From NCBI GenBank assembly GCA_910586105.1, contig CAJUGU010000053.1:1-23177 (forward strand): DNA of 23,177 nt, in the 5' to 3' direction. The notes under the pieces are model-generated. The model did no database searches. It was not told where the DNA came from and saw only the letters and a list, made by a program, of their open reading frames with translations. The position numbers were made by a program, and so were the translations under genes. This stretch comes from an uncultured Eubacteriales bacterium (GTDB lineage: Bacteria > Bacillota > Clostridia > Oscillospirales > Butyricicoccaceae). This document shows positions 7,950 to 15,271 of the stretch, piece by piece; position 1 is the stretch's first letter; each line of letters starts with the position of its first letter.

Positions 7950-8117
7950 ACTAGGCGCAATGGCGCTCGGCTCTGGGATATTCAATTCAAAGGTGCGCCG
8001 ACAGGCCCGGCATTTATAGGCGAGGTTCCGCACCAGCGTATCCCGCCGCAGGGGGAACAGCTTTTTGCCGCAATGCGGGCAATGATACCAGCCGTCCCGG
8101 ATGGCTTTCCCTTTCAC
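7938..8117 (-). CDS. Com/KTR-like zinc-ribbon protein
   Basis: 59 aa. CPHC and CRAC knuckles, 22 residues apart and separated by a basic segment, make a single zinc ribbon, as in Mu Com and the cysteine-rich KTR proteins of Gram-positive mobile elements. Mu Com is an RNA-binding translational activator; whether this protein binds RNA is unknown. The GTG at 8117 overlaps the Rep-like gene's stop as GTGA, which implies coupled translation; an in-frame TTG at 8147 lacks a ribosome site. Its last codons form the repeat and terminator arm described at 7942-7975. Confidence 0.68.
   Translation of the reverse strand: MKGKAIRDGWYHCPHCGKKLFPLRRDTLVRNLAYKCRACRRTFELNIPEPSAIAPSRAD
7942..7975 (-). repeat. 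AGAGCCGA tandem box, copy A, within the 3' end of the Com/KTR-like gene
   Basis: On the minus strand: CAGAGCCGAGCGCCATTG, spacer, AGAGCCGA. It encodes the C-terminal tail PEPSAIAPSRAD. The two AGAGCCGA copies could pair alternatively with the 3' arm of terminator A. Confidence 0.8.
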
Positions 8118-8896
8118 GATTTTAACACGCCCTTCCGTTTTTTGCAAGCCCGCTTTTTGGGGCGTTTCCGATCGCCGTCGTTCACCGGCTCCGCCGCCGC
8201 AGGCAGCAGGTACTTGAGATAGAGGAACTCGCCGTACTCGTTGCAGACGCTGTCCCGGTCGAGCACGACCGCGCCGGGCGGCACGCTGAGCGTCAGGCTG
8301 TCAGGGATCCGGCTGCATTCGACCTCGGGCTTTGCCAGATCCTTCGACGGCACCCAGCACCGCGAGCCGTTCAGCCTGCGGTCGCCGTTGCGCGGCTCTT
8401 TGGTGAGGTATTCCGCGAGCGCAAAATACCCGTCGCGCAGGCTGACCGCGCACAGGTCGACGCCGCCATACGGCCAGAGGCTGCACAGCGTTTCCAGATC
8501 GCGGCCCGTGCCGTTGACCACCAGATGATGGTGCAGGCGCTTGTCCCCGTGCAGCCCTTCGGTCACATAGATATATTTCAGCTCCCCGCCATTCCTGCGC
8601 CGGTGCTGGCGCAGCTGCCGCAAAAACTTTTTCAGCAGCTTTGCCGCCTCTTCGCGCGTCCCGGGCAGGTGCGCGTCGTCGTAATCGAGCGACAGCACAA
8701 GGTCGCCGCTCCCGAAATTCGCGGCAAGCAGCAGCTCGAGCTTTTGCGCCGACCGTTTCAGGTTCATCCGCTGGTGGGCGGCGGACGAACACTTTTGTTT
8801 TGCCCTTCGGACGCGCGGGGCGTCCGAAGGATAACACATGGTGTATACGCAGTCATGCACGAGCCTGCCCGCGCGGATGGTTTTGCGGCGTTTCAT
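8114..8896 (-). CDS. HUH-type Rep-like protein
   Basis: 260 aa. Motif II HHH followed by hydrophobics (HHHLVV, 122-127) sits after YIYVTEG; motif I resembles LSLDYDD (69-74); tyrosines Y157 and Y163 in YFALAEYLTKE form the likely motif III. This is the arrangement of rolling-circle replication initiators, which nick and join single DNA strands. From memory, similar proteins occur widely in clostridial prophages, usually unnamed. The C-terminus is very basic (RKRPKKRACKKRK). ATG 8896 follows AGGAGAT. Function in a phage that also carries an initiator and a DnaB helicase is unclear; a late switch of replication mode or a recombination role is possible. Confidence 0.7.
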   Translation of the reverse strand: MKRRKTIRAGRLVHDCVYTMCYPSDAPRVRRAKQKCSSAAHQRMNLKRSAQKLELLLAANFGSGDLVLSLDYDDAHLPGTREEAAKLLKKFLRQLRQHRRRNGGELKYIYVTEGLHGDKRLHHHLVVNGTGRDLETLCSLWPYGGVDLCAVSLRDGYFALAEYLTKEPRNGDRRLNGSRCWVPSKDLAKPEVECSRIPDSLTLSVPPGAVVLDRDSVCNEYGEFLYLKYLLPAAAEPVNDGDRKRPKKRACKKRKGVLKS

Positions 8897-8909
8897 GGTT
8901 CGATCTCCT

Positions 8910-9098
8910 TTAGCGGTCGTTTTGACCCGTCCGTGGTTCCAGCGCCCAGCGTCCGCAGTACCGGCGGCGCTGGCATAGGTCGCAGGTCGCTTTCAGGCTG
9001 TTGCCGCTCCGCCGCACGGCCTTCCAGCGGCTTTCCAGCCCCTTCACGCAGGGGACGCACAGCGTTTTCACAAGCGCGGTTTCATGCGATCCCGTCAT
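8910..9098 (-). CDS. Small zinc-finger-like phage protein
   Basis: 62 aa with two CxxC pairs (CVPC at 14-17 and CDLC at 39-42) around a basic helix. It probably binds zinc; function is unknown. ATG 9098 follows AAGGGGGG and overlaps the end of the DUF3102 gene by 17 bases, so it belongs to the same operon. Confidence 0.65.
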   Translation of the reverse strand: MTGSHETALVKTLCVPCVKGLESRWKAVRRSGNSLKATCDLCQRRRYCGRWALEPRTGQNDR

Positions 9099-10089
9099 GG
9101 TTCACAGCCCCCCTTGCCGACTTTGCCCGGTCGGTGTAAAATGCGGCGATTGCGTCGCGGAATTTGTAAGCGGTTTCCGGCTGCTGGGCGTGCAGTTCGG
9201 CAAGGCTGTGGTCGAGCTTCACCGCCAGATCCTGCAAGTCGGCAAACCACAGGCTGACGCGCAGCGCGGTCGGGTTCTTCGCCTTTTCGAGCCGCGCGGA
9301 AGCGTCTGCGGCGCGGGCGTTTGCCGCTTCGAGCTCGGCAGCCTGTTCGGCGAGCGCTTCCGCGCGGATACGCTGCAAGGTCTCCTCGTCCGGCATGACC
9401 TCGGCCTGGATCGGTTCGGCCTTCGCGGCTTCCTCGGCGGCTTTCAGCTTGCCTTCCAGCTCGGCGTACTGCGCGGCAAGGTTGGCGTACTCCTTTTCGT
9501 GCGCGGTTTCTGCCTGCGTCGAGAGCTTCCGCACCTCCGCAAGCGCTAACTCCGCAGATTTCGCCGCTGTTTCGCTTTCCTGCACCTTTTTCTTAGCGTT
9601 TTGCAGGCTGATTTCCTTTGCGTCGGCGGTGTTTTTCCACGTTTCCGCGTCGGCGCGGGCGGCTTCGGCGGCTTTCCGGGCTTCGTCGCGCTCACGGATT
9701 ACCTGCTCGAGCTCCCTTTTACTCATTTCCGCGACCTGCTTCTCTTCGCCGTCCACTTCGTGAGGTTTTGCGACAAACTCCTCGCGCTCGTTTTCCGGCA
9801 CTTGCAGCAGCAAAAGCGCCTTTGTCAGCCCCAAATCCGACACCGGTGTCGGATTTGAATACTCGTTTGCCACTCGCATAAACCGCTGCGCCGTCCGCTC
9901 TGAAAACTCAACCTTTTCCGCCAGCCACGCGGCCCATTGCCCATGCGGCAAAAGCTCTTTCGCGCGGGCCAGCCGCCTGCCGATCTCCACGATGCACGCG
10001 CCCGCCTGTTGCTTGTAAACCTGTATTTCCGCCGTCAGCGTTTCGACCTCCGACGGCAGCTGGTTTTCTAACGCCTGTAAATAATTCAT
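9082..10089 (-). CDS. DUF3102-type protein with long coiled coil
   Basis: 335 aa. The N-terminal 75 residues (QQAGACIVEIGRRLARAKE, then HGQWAAWL, then FSERTAQRFMRVA) match the DUF3102 type found in phages and conjugative elements, probably a DNA-binding helical domain. Residues about 100-290 are Ala/Glu/Lys-rich heptads, a long coiled coil. ATG 10089 overlaps the PcfJ-like stop as ATGA and has GGGAGG 8 bases upstream. A scaffold-like or replication-associated role is possible but not shown by the sequence. Confidence 0.78.
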   Translation of the reverse strand: MNYLQALENQLPSEVETLTAEIQVYKQQAGACIVEIGRRLARAKELLPHGQWAAWLAEKVEFSERTAQRFMRVANEYSNPTPVSDLGLTKALLLLQVPENEREEFVAKPHEVDGEEKQVAEMSKRELEQVIRERDEARKAAEAARADAETWKNTADAKEISLQNAKKKVQESETAAKSAELALAEVRKLSTQAETAHEKEYANLAAQYAELEGKLKAAEEAAKAEPIQAEVMPDEETLQRIRAEALAEQAAELEAANARAADASARLEKAKNPTALRVSLWFADLQDLAVKLDHSLAELHAQQPETAYKFRDAIAAFYTDRAKSARGAVNHDGIA

Positions 10090-11660
10090 ACGATATGCCT
10101 CCCATTTTGTAGCCTGAGGCTTTTCAGCCGCGCCGTCCACGCCTCTATAAATTCCGCCGCTTCCGGCTCGGCGTCCGCGTTGCGGAAGCCCCGGCATTGC
10201 CGCACGTCGAGCGTCGACGGGTTGAGCTCGACGGTGTGCCAGCTTTTCCCCGGCTCCGACCTGCGGCGCAGGACGAGGATCACGGTTTTCCCGGAGATAT
10301 GGCGGCTGGCGTAGTCTGCGACGCAGTTGCGCTGCCGTTCCCCTTCGGCTATGATCTCGTCCGCGCTGTCGACCGGGCGGATCAGGTATCCGTCGTGCCG
10401 CCATCGCATCCACCCGCACAGCCGCCGCCGGATACGGAACCACCGGTTCTGATCGCGGTTCAGCAGCCTGCGCTGTCGTTCGCTCAGCCGTTCATGCGCG
10501 GCCTGCAAATCCTGCGGAAAAAGCTCCCCGCCTTCGTTCCCCAGCCCGGCGATCTGCCGCAGATAGTCGCCGTGATCCGACAGCACGCTGCGCACCGGGC
10601 GTCCCGACCGCCTGCTTTGCCGCTCGATATATCCGCGCAGCGCCCGGCCGTCCACGCCGTATCGCCGCGCCCATTCCACGGCCTCCGGCTGTCCGGCGAC
10701 GGCCTGCGCCCATGTCCAGCCTTCCGTGTCGCCCGTTACGATCCCGTCGCGTTTCAGCTTCTGGTAACAGCGGACAACGCCCAGCCCTGCGCCGTCCGCC
10801 CGGATCCTTTGCACCTCCGAAACGGTCAGCCCGCGCAGTAAATCCTTCGGACGTTTGGCCCGCAGATTCACGGCCTGCCGGAATTCCTTTCGCCGCCCGC
10901 CTGCCAACGCTTCCCACAGCAGGTGATCCAGCCCAAACTTCCACAGGTATTCGATCATCGGGTTCCGTACATAAAAATCGAGGTATTCCGGGAGATCAAA
11001 GCCCGCGCTTATCGCGTCCCGGAGCTGGCTGTATTCCAGGCAGGAGCCTTGCAGCTCCCGGCTGTCGACCTCCCCAAAATACATCGGGTACACCTCCGAA
11101 TAACAGCTCATGGCATTGACGTGCCATTTGGTTCCGGCCACGCGCGTCCGCCTGCGCCAGACCGTCAGCCGTTCCTGTCCGAAATAGGAGGCCGCGCGGG
11201 ACCATTCCTGCGCCTCCCCATCCGCAAACCGATACCGCGCCGCCTCGAAAAATTCCAGACGTTCGTCCCCCGGGCTCGGGCAAAAGTTATGTACCACCCA
11301 GTAGGCGCGCAGCCATATCTGCCGTCCCTCGCCGCGCTGGAATTTGAAATACAGGATCCGCGTTTCGAGCGTCCGGCGGAGCTGCCAGCGCTTTGGGGCA
11401 ACCGCTGCGCCGCACTGCGGGCAGCTGGTCAGCGCGCTCACCCGGAAGCCCCGGCGTTTCGGCTCGAAAAAGGGCTGGTGGCAGGCGGTGCAGTGCAGCT
11501 CCCACATCGTCCCCGGTTTCCCGTCCGCGTCCGGCCAGCCCGAATCCGCCTGCCCGGAACGGTAGAACAAATAGTTGTCGTCCGCCAGCGGCCCGCCAAG
11601 GATTTCTTCTTCCAGCGCCGCCAGATCCATCGGCGGGCAGCTTTCAAACAGTTCGTCCAT
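10086..11660 (-). CDS. PcfJ-like protein
   Basis: 524 aa. It carries an N-terminal zinc ribbon (CTAC and CPQC, about residues 57-83), a long central helical region, and a C-terminal block near 420-490 (YLIRPVDSADEIIAEG, NCVADYA, KTVILVLRRR, HTVEL) that matches the PcfJ family. PcfJ was named from the conjugative plasmid pCF10; its biochemical role is unknown. ATG 11660 is preferred, since GAGG lies 8 bases upstream; a GTG at 11669 is the alternative. It is paired with the PcfK-like gene 10 bases upstream, as on pCF10. Confidence 0.8.
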   Translation of the reverse strand: MDELFESCPPMDLAALEEEILGGPLADDNYLFYRSGQADSGWPDADGKPGTMWELHCTACHQPFFEPKRRGFRVSALTSCPQCGAAVAPKRWQLRRTLETRILYFKFQRGEGRQIWLRAYWVVHNFCPSPGDERLEFFEAARYRFADGEAQEWSRAASYFGQERLTVWRRRTRVAGTKWHVNAMSCYSEVYPMYFGEVDSRELQGSCLEYSQLRDAISAGFDLPEYLDFYVRNPMIEYLWKFGLDHLLWEALAGGRRKEFRQAVNLRAKRPKDLLRGLTVSEVQRIRADGAGLGVVRCYQKLKRDGIVTGDTEGWTWAQAVAGQPEAVEWARRYGVDGRALRGYIERQSRRSGRPVRSVLSDHGDYLRQIAGLGNEGGELFPQDLQAAHERLSERQRRLLNRDQNRWFRIRRRLCGWMRWRHDGYLIRPVDSADEIIAEGERQRNCVADYASRHISGKTVILVLRRRSEPGKSWHTVELNPSTLDVRQCRGFRNADAEPEAAEFIEAWTARLKSLRLQNGRHIV

Positions 11661-11670
11661 CCCGGCCACC

Positions 11671-12048
11671 TCACAGCAGGCTCATCAGGTCGATCGCGCC
11701 GCCAGCCGGGGCCAAAACCGGCGCTGGCGCGGCCTCCTCCGCCGGTTCTGTCTGCCCCTCGCCGATCCACTCGGGCGGGATCCGGTAAAAATCCAGCACG
11801 ACCTTTACCACCTCATTTTCCGGGTCGGCCCCGAACACCGCGCACCCCCAGAAGCCGCCCGCCTGGTGCTTCCGCGCGTAGTCCTTCAGCGCCTTCCAGC
11901 AGCCCTCGAGCGACAGCTCCGGGTTTGCCAGGTCCTGTTCGACCAGCGCCGCCGCCCTGGGGCTTGCCGCGCAGACCTCGCGCAGCAGCTTGCCGATCAC
12001 GCGGGCGTTGCCCTTCGCCGTTTGGATTGCGTCCTCCAATGCTTTCAT
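11671..12048 (-). CDS. PcfK-like protein
   Basis: 125 aa. The segment CWKALKDYARKH, GGFWGCAVFGADPE, VVLDFY resembles the PcfK family (a helix followed by a short 'visit/cavity' motif ending in a YY/FY). The C-terminus is Pro/Ala-rich. ATG 12048 overlaps the helicase stop as ATGA and follows GGAGGA. Its place directly before the PcfJ-like gene supports the call. Function unknown. Confidence 0.7.
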   Translation of the reverse strand: MKALEDAIQTAKGNARVIGKLLREVCAASPRAAALVEQDLANPELSLEGCWKALKDYARKHQAGGFWGCAVFGADPENEVVKVVLDFYRIPPEWIGEGQTEPAEEAAPAPVLAPAGGAIDLMSLL

Positions 12049-13391
12049 CCTGCATCCTCCTCCTGTTCCGTTTCATCCAGTGCTATCTGCCGGGTACTCG
12101 GTGACGCGTCGCCCGGCCGCACATTCCCGGCAAAGGGGCGGGCCGGGGCCTCCGGCATCGCCATCCGCTCGACCAGCTGCTGGGTTTTGCCGTTGAAGGC
12201 GAGATCAAACGCCCCGACCACGCCTTCTTTGTTTTTCGCGACCTTGATCCGCCGGTCGCTCTGCGGGTCTTTGGGATCGGTGCGGTAGAGCAGCAGCACC
12301 GCGTCGGCGTCCTGCTCGATCTGTCCCGATTCGCGCAGGTCGCTGACCGTCGGGGCGACCTCCGAACCGTCTCGCGTCTTGACCCCGCGGCTGAGCTGCG
12401 CCAGCGCAATCACCAGCACGTTATGCTTTTGCGACAGCGTGTGCAGCGCCCGCGACACTGCGCCGACTTCCTCGGTGCGGTTCCCCGTTTTGTCGCCGCC
12501 GCCCGAACGCACCAGCTGGAGGTAATCGACAAAGATCACCTGATACCGCCGCGCAAGCGTTTCCGCCTGAATGTCCGCCGCCGAATAACCGCCCGCCGGG
12601 ATCATTTCCAGCTGCCGCGCCATCAGGCTTTTTTTCTGGTACGCCAGCGCGCCGAAATCGTCTTCCTTCAGCGTGTGCCGTTTCACGTCGTTAAAATCCA
12701 GCGGCACGGCCTGCGTAAAGAACCGGTCGAAGAATTTCCGCCGCCCGGTCTCCAGACTGAAATACCCGACCCGGTAGGTCTTCGAGAGCGTGTCCGCCAT
12801 CTGGATCGACAGCAGGGTCTTTCCCGCCGAGGGACGCCCGCCGATCACGATGAAGTCGCCCAGCGCGGCGAACAGCCGGCGGTCGAGCCCGCCGATCCCG
12901 AATTCCATGTAGCGCACCGGTTCGGCGATCCGCTGTAAGAAATCCAGCAGCCCGTCCTGTACGGTCACGGCGTTCGAGCGCCCCTGTTCGCTGCCTTCTT
13001 CCTGCGCCTGCTGCACCAGCGTCCGCGCCTCGTCCAGCGTCTGCGCCCGCTGCATCGCCGCGCCGAGCTGTTGCAGGCGGTAAAGCCGCGCCTGTTCGCG
13101 CAGCAGCCGCGCATATTCGCGCCAGTTCGCCGCGCTGGGCGTTACGTCCATGATCTCGGTCAGCAGCTTCCGGCATTCCGCGCCGCCGCCGAGCCTGTCC
13201 AGCACGGTCAGCGGGTCGACCGGACGGCCGGAGACGAACAGCTCCCGCGCCGCCTCGTACACGCTGCGGTAACTGGCCGTGACCAGGTCTTCCGCGCGGG
13301 TCTCGGCGAACAGTTCGCCGCAGATCTCCGGGGCGATCAGCAGCGACCCGATGACCGCCGTCTGTGTGCTAAGGAATGCTTTGGTTTCCAT
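12045..13391 (-). CDS. dnaB: Replicative DNA helicase, DnaB type
   Basis: 448 aa hexameric 5'-3' helicase for the phage fork. The N-terminal domain (1-105) starts with TQTAVIGSLL, as in DnaB. Walker A is GGRPSAGKT at 184-192, Walker B IFVDY at 286-290, sensor AQLSR at 331-335, and DLRESGQIEQDAD at 351-363. ATG 13391 shares its A with the stop of the initiator gene (TGATG), and GAGGAGG lies 10 bases upstream. All motifs are intact. No separate loader is recognised; the initiator may load it. Confidence 0.95.
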   Translation of the reverse strand: METKAFLSTQTAVIGSLLIAPEICGELFAETRAEDLVTASYRSVYEAARELFVSGRPVDPLTVLDRLGGGAECRKLLTEIMDVTPSAANWREYARLLREQARLYRLQQLGAAMQRAQTLDEARTLVQQAQEEGSEQGRSNAVTVQDGLLDFLQRIAEPVRYMEFGIGGLDRRLFAALGDFIVIGGRPSAGKTLLSIQMADTLSKTYRVGYFSLETGRRKFFDRFFTQAVPLDFNDVKRHTLKEDDFGALAYQKKSLMARQLEMIPAGGYSAADIQAETLARRYQVIFVDYLQLVRSGGGDKTGNRTEEVGAVSRALHTLSQKHNVLVIALAQLSRGVKTRDGSEVAPTVSDLRESGQIEQDADAVLLLYRTDPKDPQSDRRIKVAKNKEGVVGAFDLAFNGKTQQLVERMAMPEAPARPFAGNVRPGDASPSTRQIALDETEQEEDAG

Positions 13392-14224
13392 CAAACCCAA
13401 TCCTCCTCGATCAGTTTGCTGCCGGACGCTCCCTGTGGGCAGTCCCGTTTGAGCCAGTTCAGCAGCGTTGCATAATGGTTTGCGTAGCGCTTGCCCTTTG
13501 ACGCCATGTAGGCGGACAGCGCTTCGATCGCCTGCCGGACTTGCTTGCCTGTCCAGCGGCTGCAAAGCCGGTCGTACTCCTCCGCGCTCAGCAGCACGTT
13601 GCCGAACTCGCCGTAACGCTGCCGCTCCGGCTGTTTGCGCTTTGCCTTCCGCTGCGAAGCTGTCCCGGACGCAGATGCGGGCGCGCTTGCCGCCCCGTCT
13701 TCCATCTGGTCTTCTAACAGGTCTATAATAGCTCCTTTAATCATTTTCCCATTTGGGCAAATCTGATCTGCCCGTTTGGGCGAATCAGATTTGCCGCTTT
13801 GGGCGTCTGCATTTGCCGCTCCGGGCGCGTCCATTTGCCCATTCGGGCCAATGCTTTCGCCTGTTCCGTCGGATGCATTTGCCTGTTTGGGCAAATGCGT
13901 TTGCCCGTCCTGATAGATCGCCCGGACCCGTTCGGTCACGGTGTACCAGCTCCGCCGGTCGAACGAATTCTCCGAAAACTGCCCGGTTTCGATCAGTCCC
14001 AGATCCACGCAGTTTTTCACGATCCGCCGCAGCTGCTTCGGCGTCCAGAAATCGAAGATTTTCGCCAGCGCCTGCACGCTGTCGTAAGTCCAATATTTCC
14101 CGTTATGGAAATTCCGGCCGTTCGCTTCATTGTTATACACCAGATACCAGATCCGATGCACGAACGCCGCCTCGTCCGCACAGTGCGTGATCCGCGCGAC
14201 CTCCGTATGAAAACTGAATTCCAT
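13391..14224 (-). CDS. Phage replication initiator with origin iterons in its linker
   Basis: 277 aa. Residues 1-100 read as a winged-helix DNA-binding region (DSVQALAKIFDFWTPKQLRRIVKN, then LGLIETG and a beta-hairpin), like initiators and replisome organisers of Firmicute phages. Residues about 102-161 are a low-complexity linker encoded by the 22-23 bp repeat array at 13743-13920. The C-terminal part (about 205-270) is helical (RWTGKQVRQAIEALSAYMASKG) and probably contacts the helicase, whose gene follows with a one-base overlap. ATG 14224 has a modest GGGGGTGG site, and the promoter of a divergent RNA overlaps it. The initiator role is strongly supported by context; the domain names are inferred. 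Confidence 0.8.
   Translation of the reverse strand: MEFSFHTEVARITHCADEAAFVHRIWYLVYNNEANGRNFHNGKYWTYDSVQALAKIFDFWTPKQLRRIVKNCVDLGLIETGQFSENSFDRRSWYTVTERVRAIYQDGQTHLPKQANASDGTGESIGPNGQMDAPGAANADAQSGKSDSPKRADQICPNGKMIKGAIIDLLEDQMEDGAASAPASASGTASQRKAKRKQPERQRYGEFGNVLLSAEEYDRLCSRWTGKQVRQAIEALSAYMASKGKRYANHYATLLNWLKRDCPQGASGSKLIEEDWV
13706..13748. other. AT-rich stretch beside the iterons, candidate unwinding element
   Basis: A locally AT-rich segment (TCTTCTAACAGG..TATAATAGC..TTTAATCATTTT) within otherwise GC-rich DNA. It lies on the gene's 3' side of the iterons, as in lambda O. Confidence 0.45.
13743..13920. repeat. Iteron array: eight 22-23 bp repeats, likely replication origin
   Basis: Eight tandem units start at 13743, 13766, 13789, 13811, 13833, 13855, 13877 and 13899. 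The first two are 23 bp, the rest 22 bp. The plus-strand core is ATTTGCC, 5-6 bases, then GGGC and often AAATGC. The best unit (13877) is itself a dyad, ATTTGCC with GGCAAAT. The sixth and eighth copies are degenerate. A 22-bp period is about two helical turns and is not a multiple of three. Confidence 0.85.
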
Positions 14225-14226
14225 GG

Positions 14227-14254
14227 TTGACTTTCCACCCCCATATGCTATAAT
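14227..14254 (+). promoter_or_regulatory. Strong promoter of a short plus-strand RNA
   Basis: TTGACT (14227-14232), 16-bp spacer, TATAAT (14249-14254), with TG at 14246-14247 (extended -10). It points away from the initiator gene, and its -35 abuts the initiator start codon. Confidence 0.75.
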
Positions 14255-14260
14255 AGAGAT

Positions 14261-14315
14261 GTGATTTTATGCGTGCGCCCACCTTGGATTACCGTCCGGG
14301 TGAGCGCCTTTTTTC
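14261..14315 (+). ncRNA. Predicted OOP-like small RNA, about 55 nt
   Basis: The promoter at 14227-14254 would start RNA near 14261. Within 50 bases GCGCCCACC pairs with GGGTGAGCGC (one mismatch), followed by six T (14309-14314). No ribosome site precedes the ATG at 14269. The RNA would be antisense to the leader of the initiator mRNA and stop just before the 3' end of the zinc-ribbon gene. Position and orientation match lambda OOP. Confidence 0.65.
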
Positions 14316-14321
14316 TGCCGG

Positions 14322-14870
14322 TCATCCCTGCGAAGCCGCGACCGCCTTCTTCCGCTCGAAGTGCCGCTTTTGCCGGAACGCGTTTCCGCAAACGGCGTCG
14401 CAGTATGTCTTGCGCCCGGTCACCGGCCTGCCACAGTTCGGACAGTACCGCGCCTGCAAGCGCGCCTTCTCCGCGTGCTTCCGGCTGTGGTAATTGCTCC
14501 GACAAACCGCGCCGCAGAATTTGAGCTGCCTGCCGGACAGCGCCGTCCCGCAAACGGCGCAATACAGCGGTCCCTGCTGCTGCCGCCGCCAGTTTCCGGC
14601 ACAGTCCCGGCTGCAAAACCGTTCCTGCCGTTCGCTCAGCGGCCCGTTGCAGACGATGCAGCGCCGGACCTCCGGCGGCGGCTTGTCCGGTTCCGGCGCG
14701 GGCTTCCGCGCCTTCCCGCCAGCCTTGCGGCGCTCGCAGATTTCGGGGTAAAGCTCCCCGGCGTAGCCGCGCACATATACGGGCGGCGCGTTCAGCGCGC
14801 CGTAGGTAAGTCCCATTTCCCGCGCAAGCCGGACGTCCTGCGCCAGCCCGCTCAGTTTCCGTTCTGGCAT
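14322..14870 (-). CDS. Triple zinc-ribbon protein
   Basis: 182 aa. Three tandem zinc modules of the pattern CxxC, 10-11 residues, CxxxC: C71/C74/C86/C90, C104/C107/C119/C123 and C143/C146/C157/C161. The N-terminal 60 residues look like a short adaptor (LAREMGLTYGALNA, then EICERRK), followed by a Pro/Lys linker. The fingers suggest nucleic-acid binding, perhaps in replication or early gene control; no named family is recognised. ATG 14870 follows AAGGAGG by 7 bases and overlaps the preceding gene. Confidence 0.75.
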   Translation of the reverse strand: MPERKLSGLAQDVRLAREMGLTYGALNAPPVYVRGYAGELYPEICERRKAGGKARKPAPEPDKPPPEVRRCIVCNGPLSERQERFCSRDCAGNWRRQQQGPLYCAVCGTALSGRQLKFCGAVCRSNYHSRKHAEKARLQARYCPNCGRPVTGRKTYCDAVCGNAFRQKRHFERKKAVAASQG

Positions 14871-15043
14871 AGCGCCGCCTCCTTAAGCCACCGGGCGACG
14901 CATTCGCAGCAGCTGAGGTTTTCTCCCCTGCAAGGGCATGGGTCTCCTACGTGAGGGCAAAATACCCTCCCTCGTCCGTTATCCAGCAGCGCCGCCATTT
15001 CCTCCGGCGTTCCGCACGTCCGAATCCGTTCAAACCACGTCAT
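14852..15043 (-). CDS. Small cysteine-rich early protein
   Basis: 63 aa with Cys at CPHVGDPCPC and CCEC, ending in WLKEAALC. The start MTWFERIR and the layout resemble small cysteine proteins common in clostridial phage early operons; function unknown. ATG 15043 is preceded by GGAGGAG and overlaps the upstream stop as ATGA. Confidence 0.65.
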   Translation of the reverse strand: MTWFERIRTCGTPEEMAALLDNGRGRVFCPHVGDPCPCRGENLSCCECVARWLKEAALCQNGN

Positions 15044-15258
15044 TGTGTGCCACTCCTCCCCCGCAGCAGCGGCCCTATCGTCTCGTGGAGCAGCTCGGCG
15101 CGCATCGCTTCGATCCGTCGCCCGATCTCATCCAGCAGGCAAAGCCGGTGCTCGGCGCTGTAGGCCGGGTCCGTGGCCCGCAGCATCAGAATCGTGCAGT
15201 CGCACTCGGTCTCCGATGGAGTCGGTACGTCCCGGCCCCTCTTGTCAACGATCGTCAT
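15040..15258 (-). CDS. Small early protein, unknown
   Basis: 72 aa, helical C-terminal half (SAEHRLCLLDEIGRRIEAMR). AAAGGAGGG precedes ATG 15258. It sits between overlapping small genes of the early operon, which supports its being real. No function can be read from it. Confidence 0.65.
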   Translation of the reverse strand: MTIVDKRGRDVPTPSETECDCTILMLRATDPAYSAEHRLCLLDEIGRRIEAMRAELLHETIGPLLRGRSGTQ

Positions 15259-15271
15259 TATGTACCCTCCT

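Noticed and set aside
325..8019. Very long plus-strand open frames opposite the portal, propeller and terminase genes
   Set aside because: They lie antisense to genes with clear motifs, have no ribosome sites, and give Pro/Arg/Ala-rich products typical of the reverse frame of GC-rich genes.
13743..13920. Iteron array as a possible CRISPR
   Set aside because: The units are contiguous 22-23 bp repeats with no unique spacers and lie inside a coding gene; no cas genes are present.
14269..14493. Plus-strand 74-codon frame after the strong promoter
   Set aside because: No ribosome site, a terminator lies within its first 16 codons, and it is antisense to the zinc-ribbon gene; a small RNA explains the promoter better.
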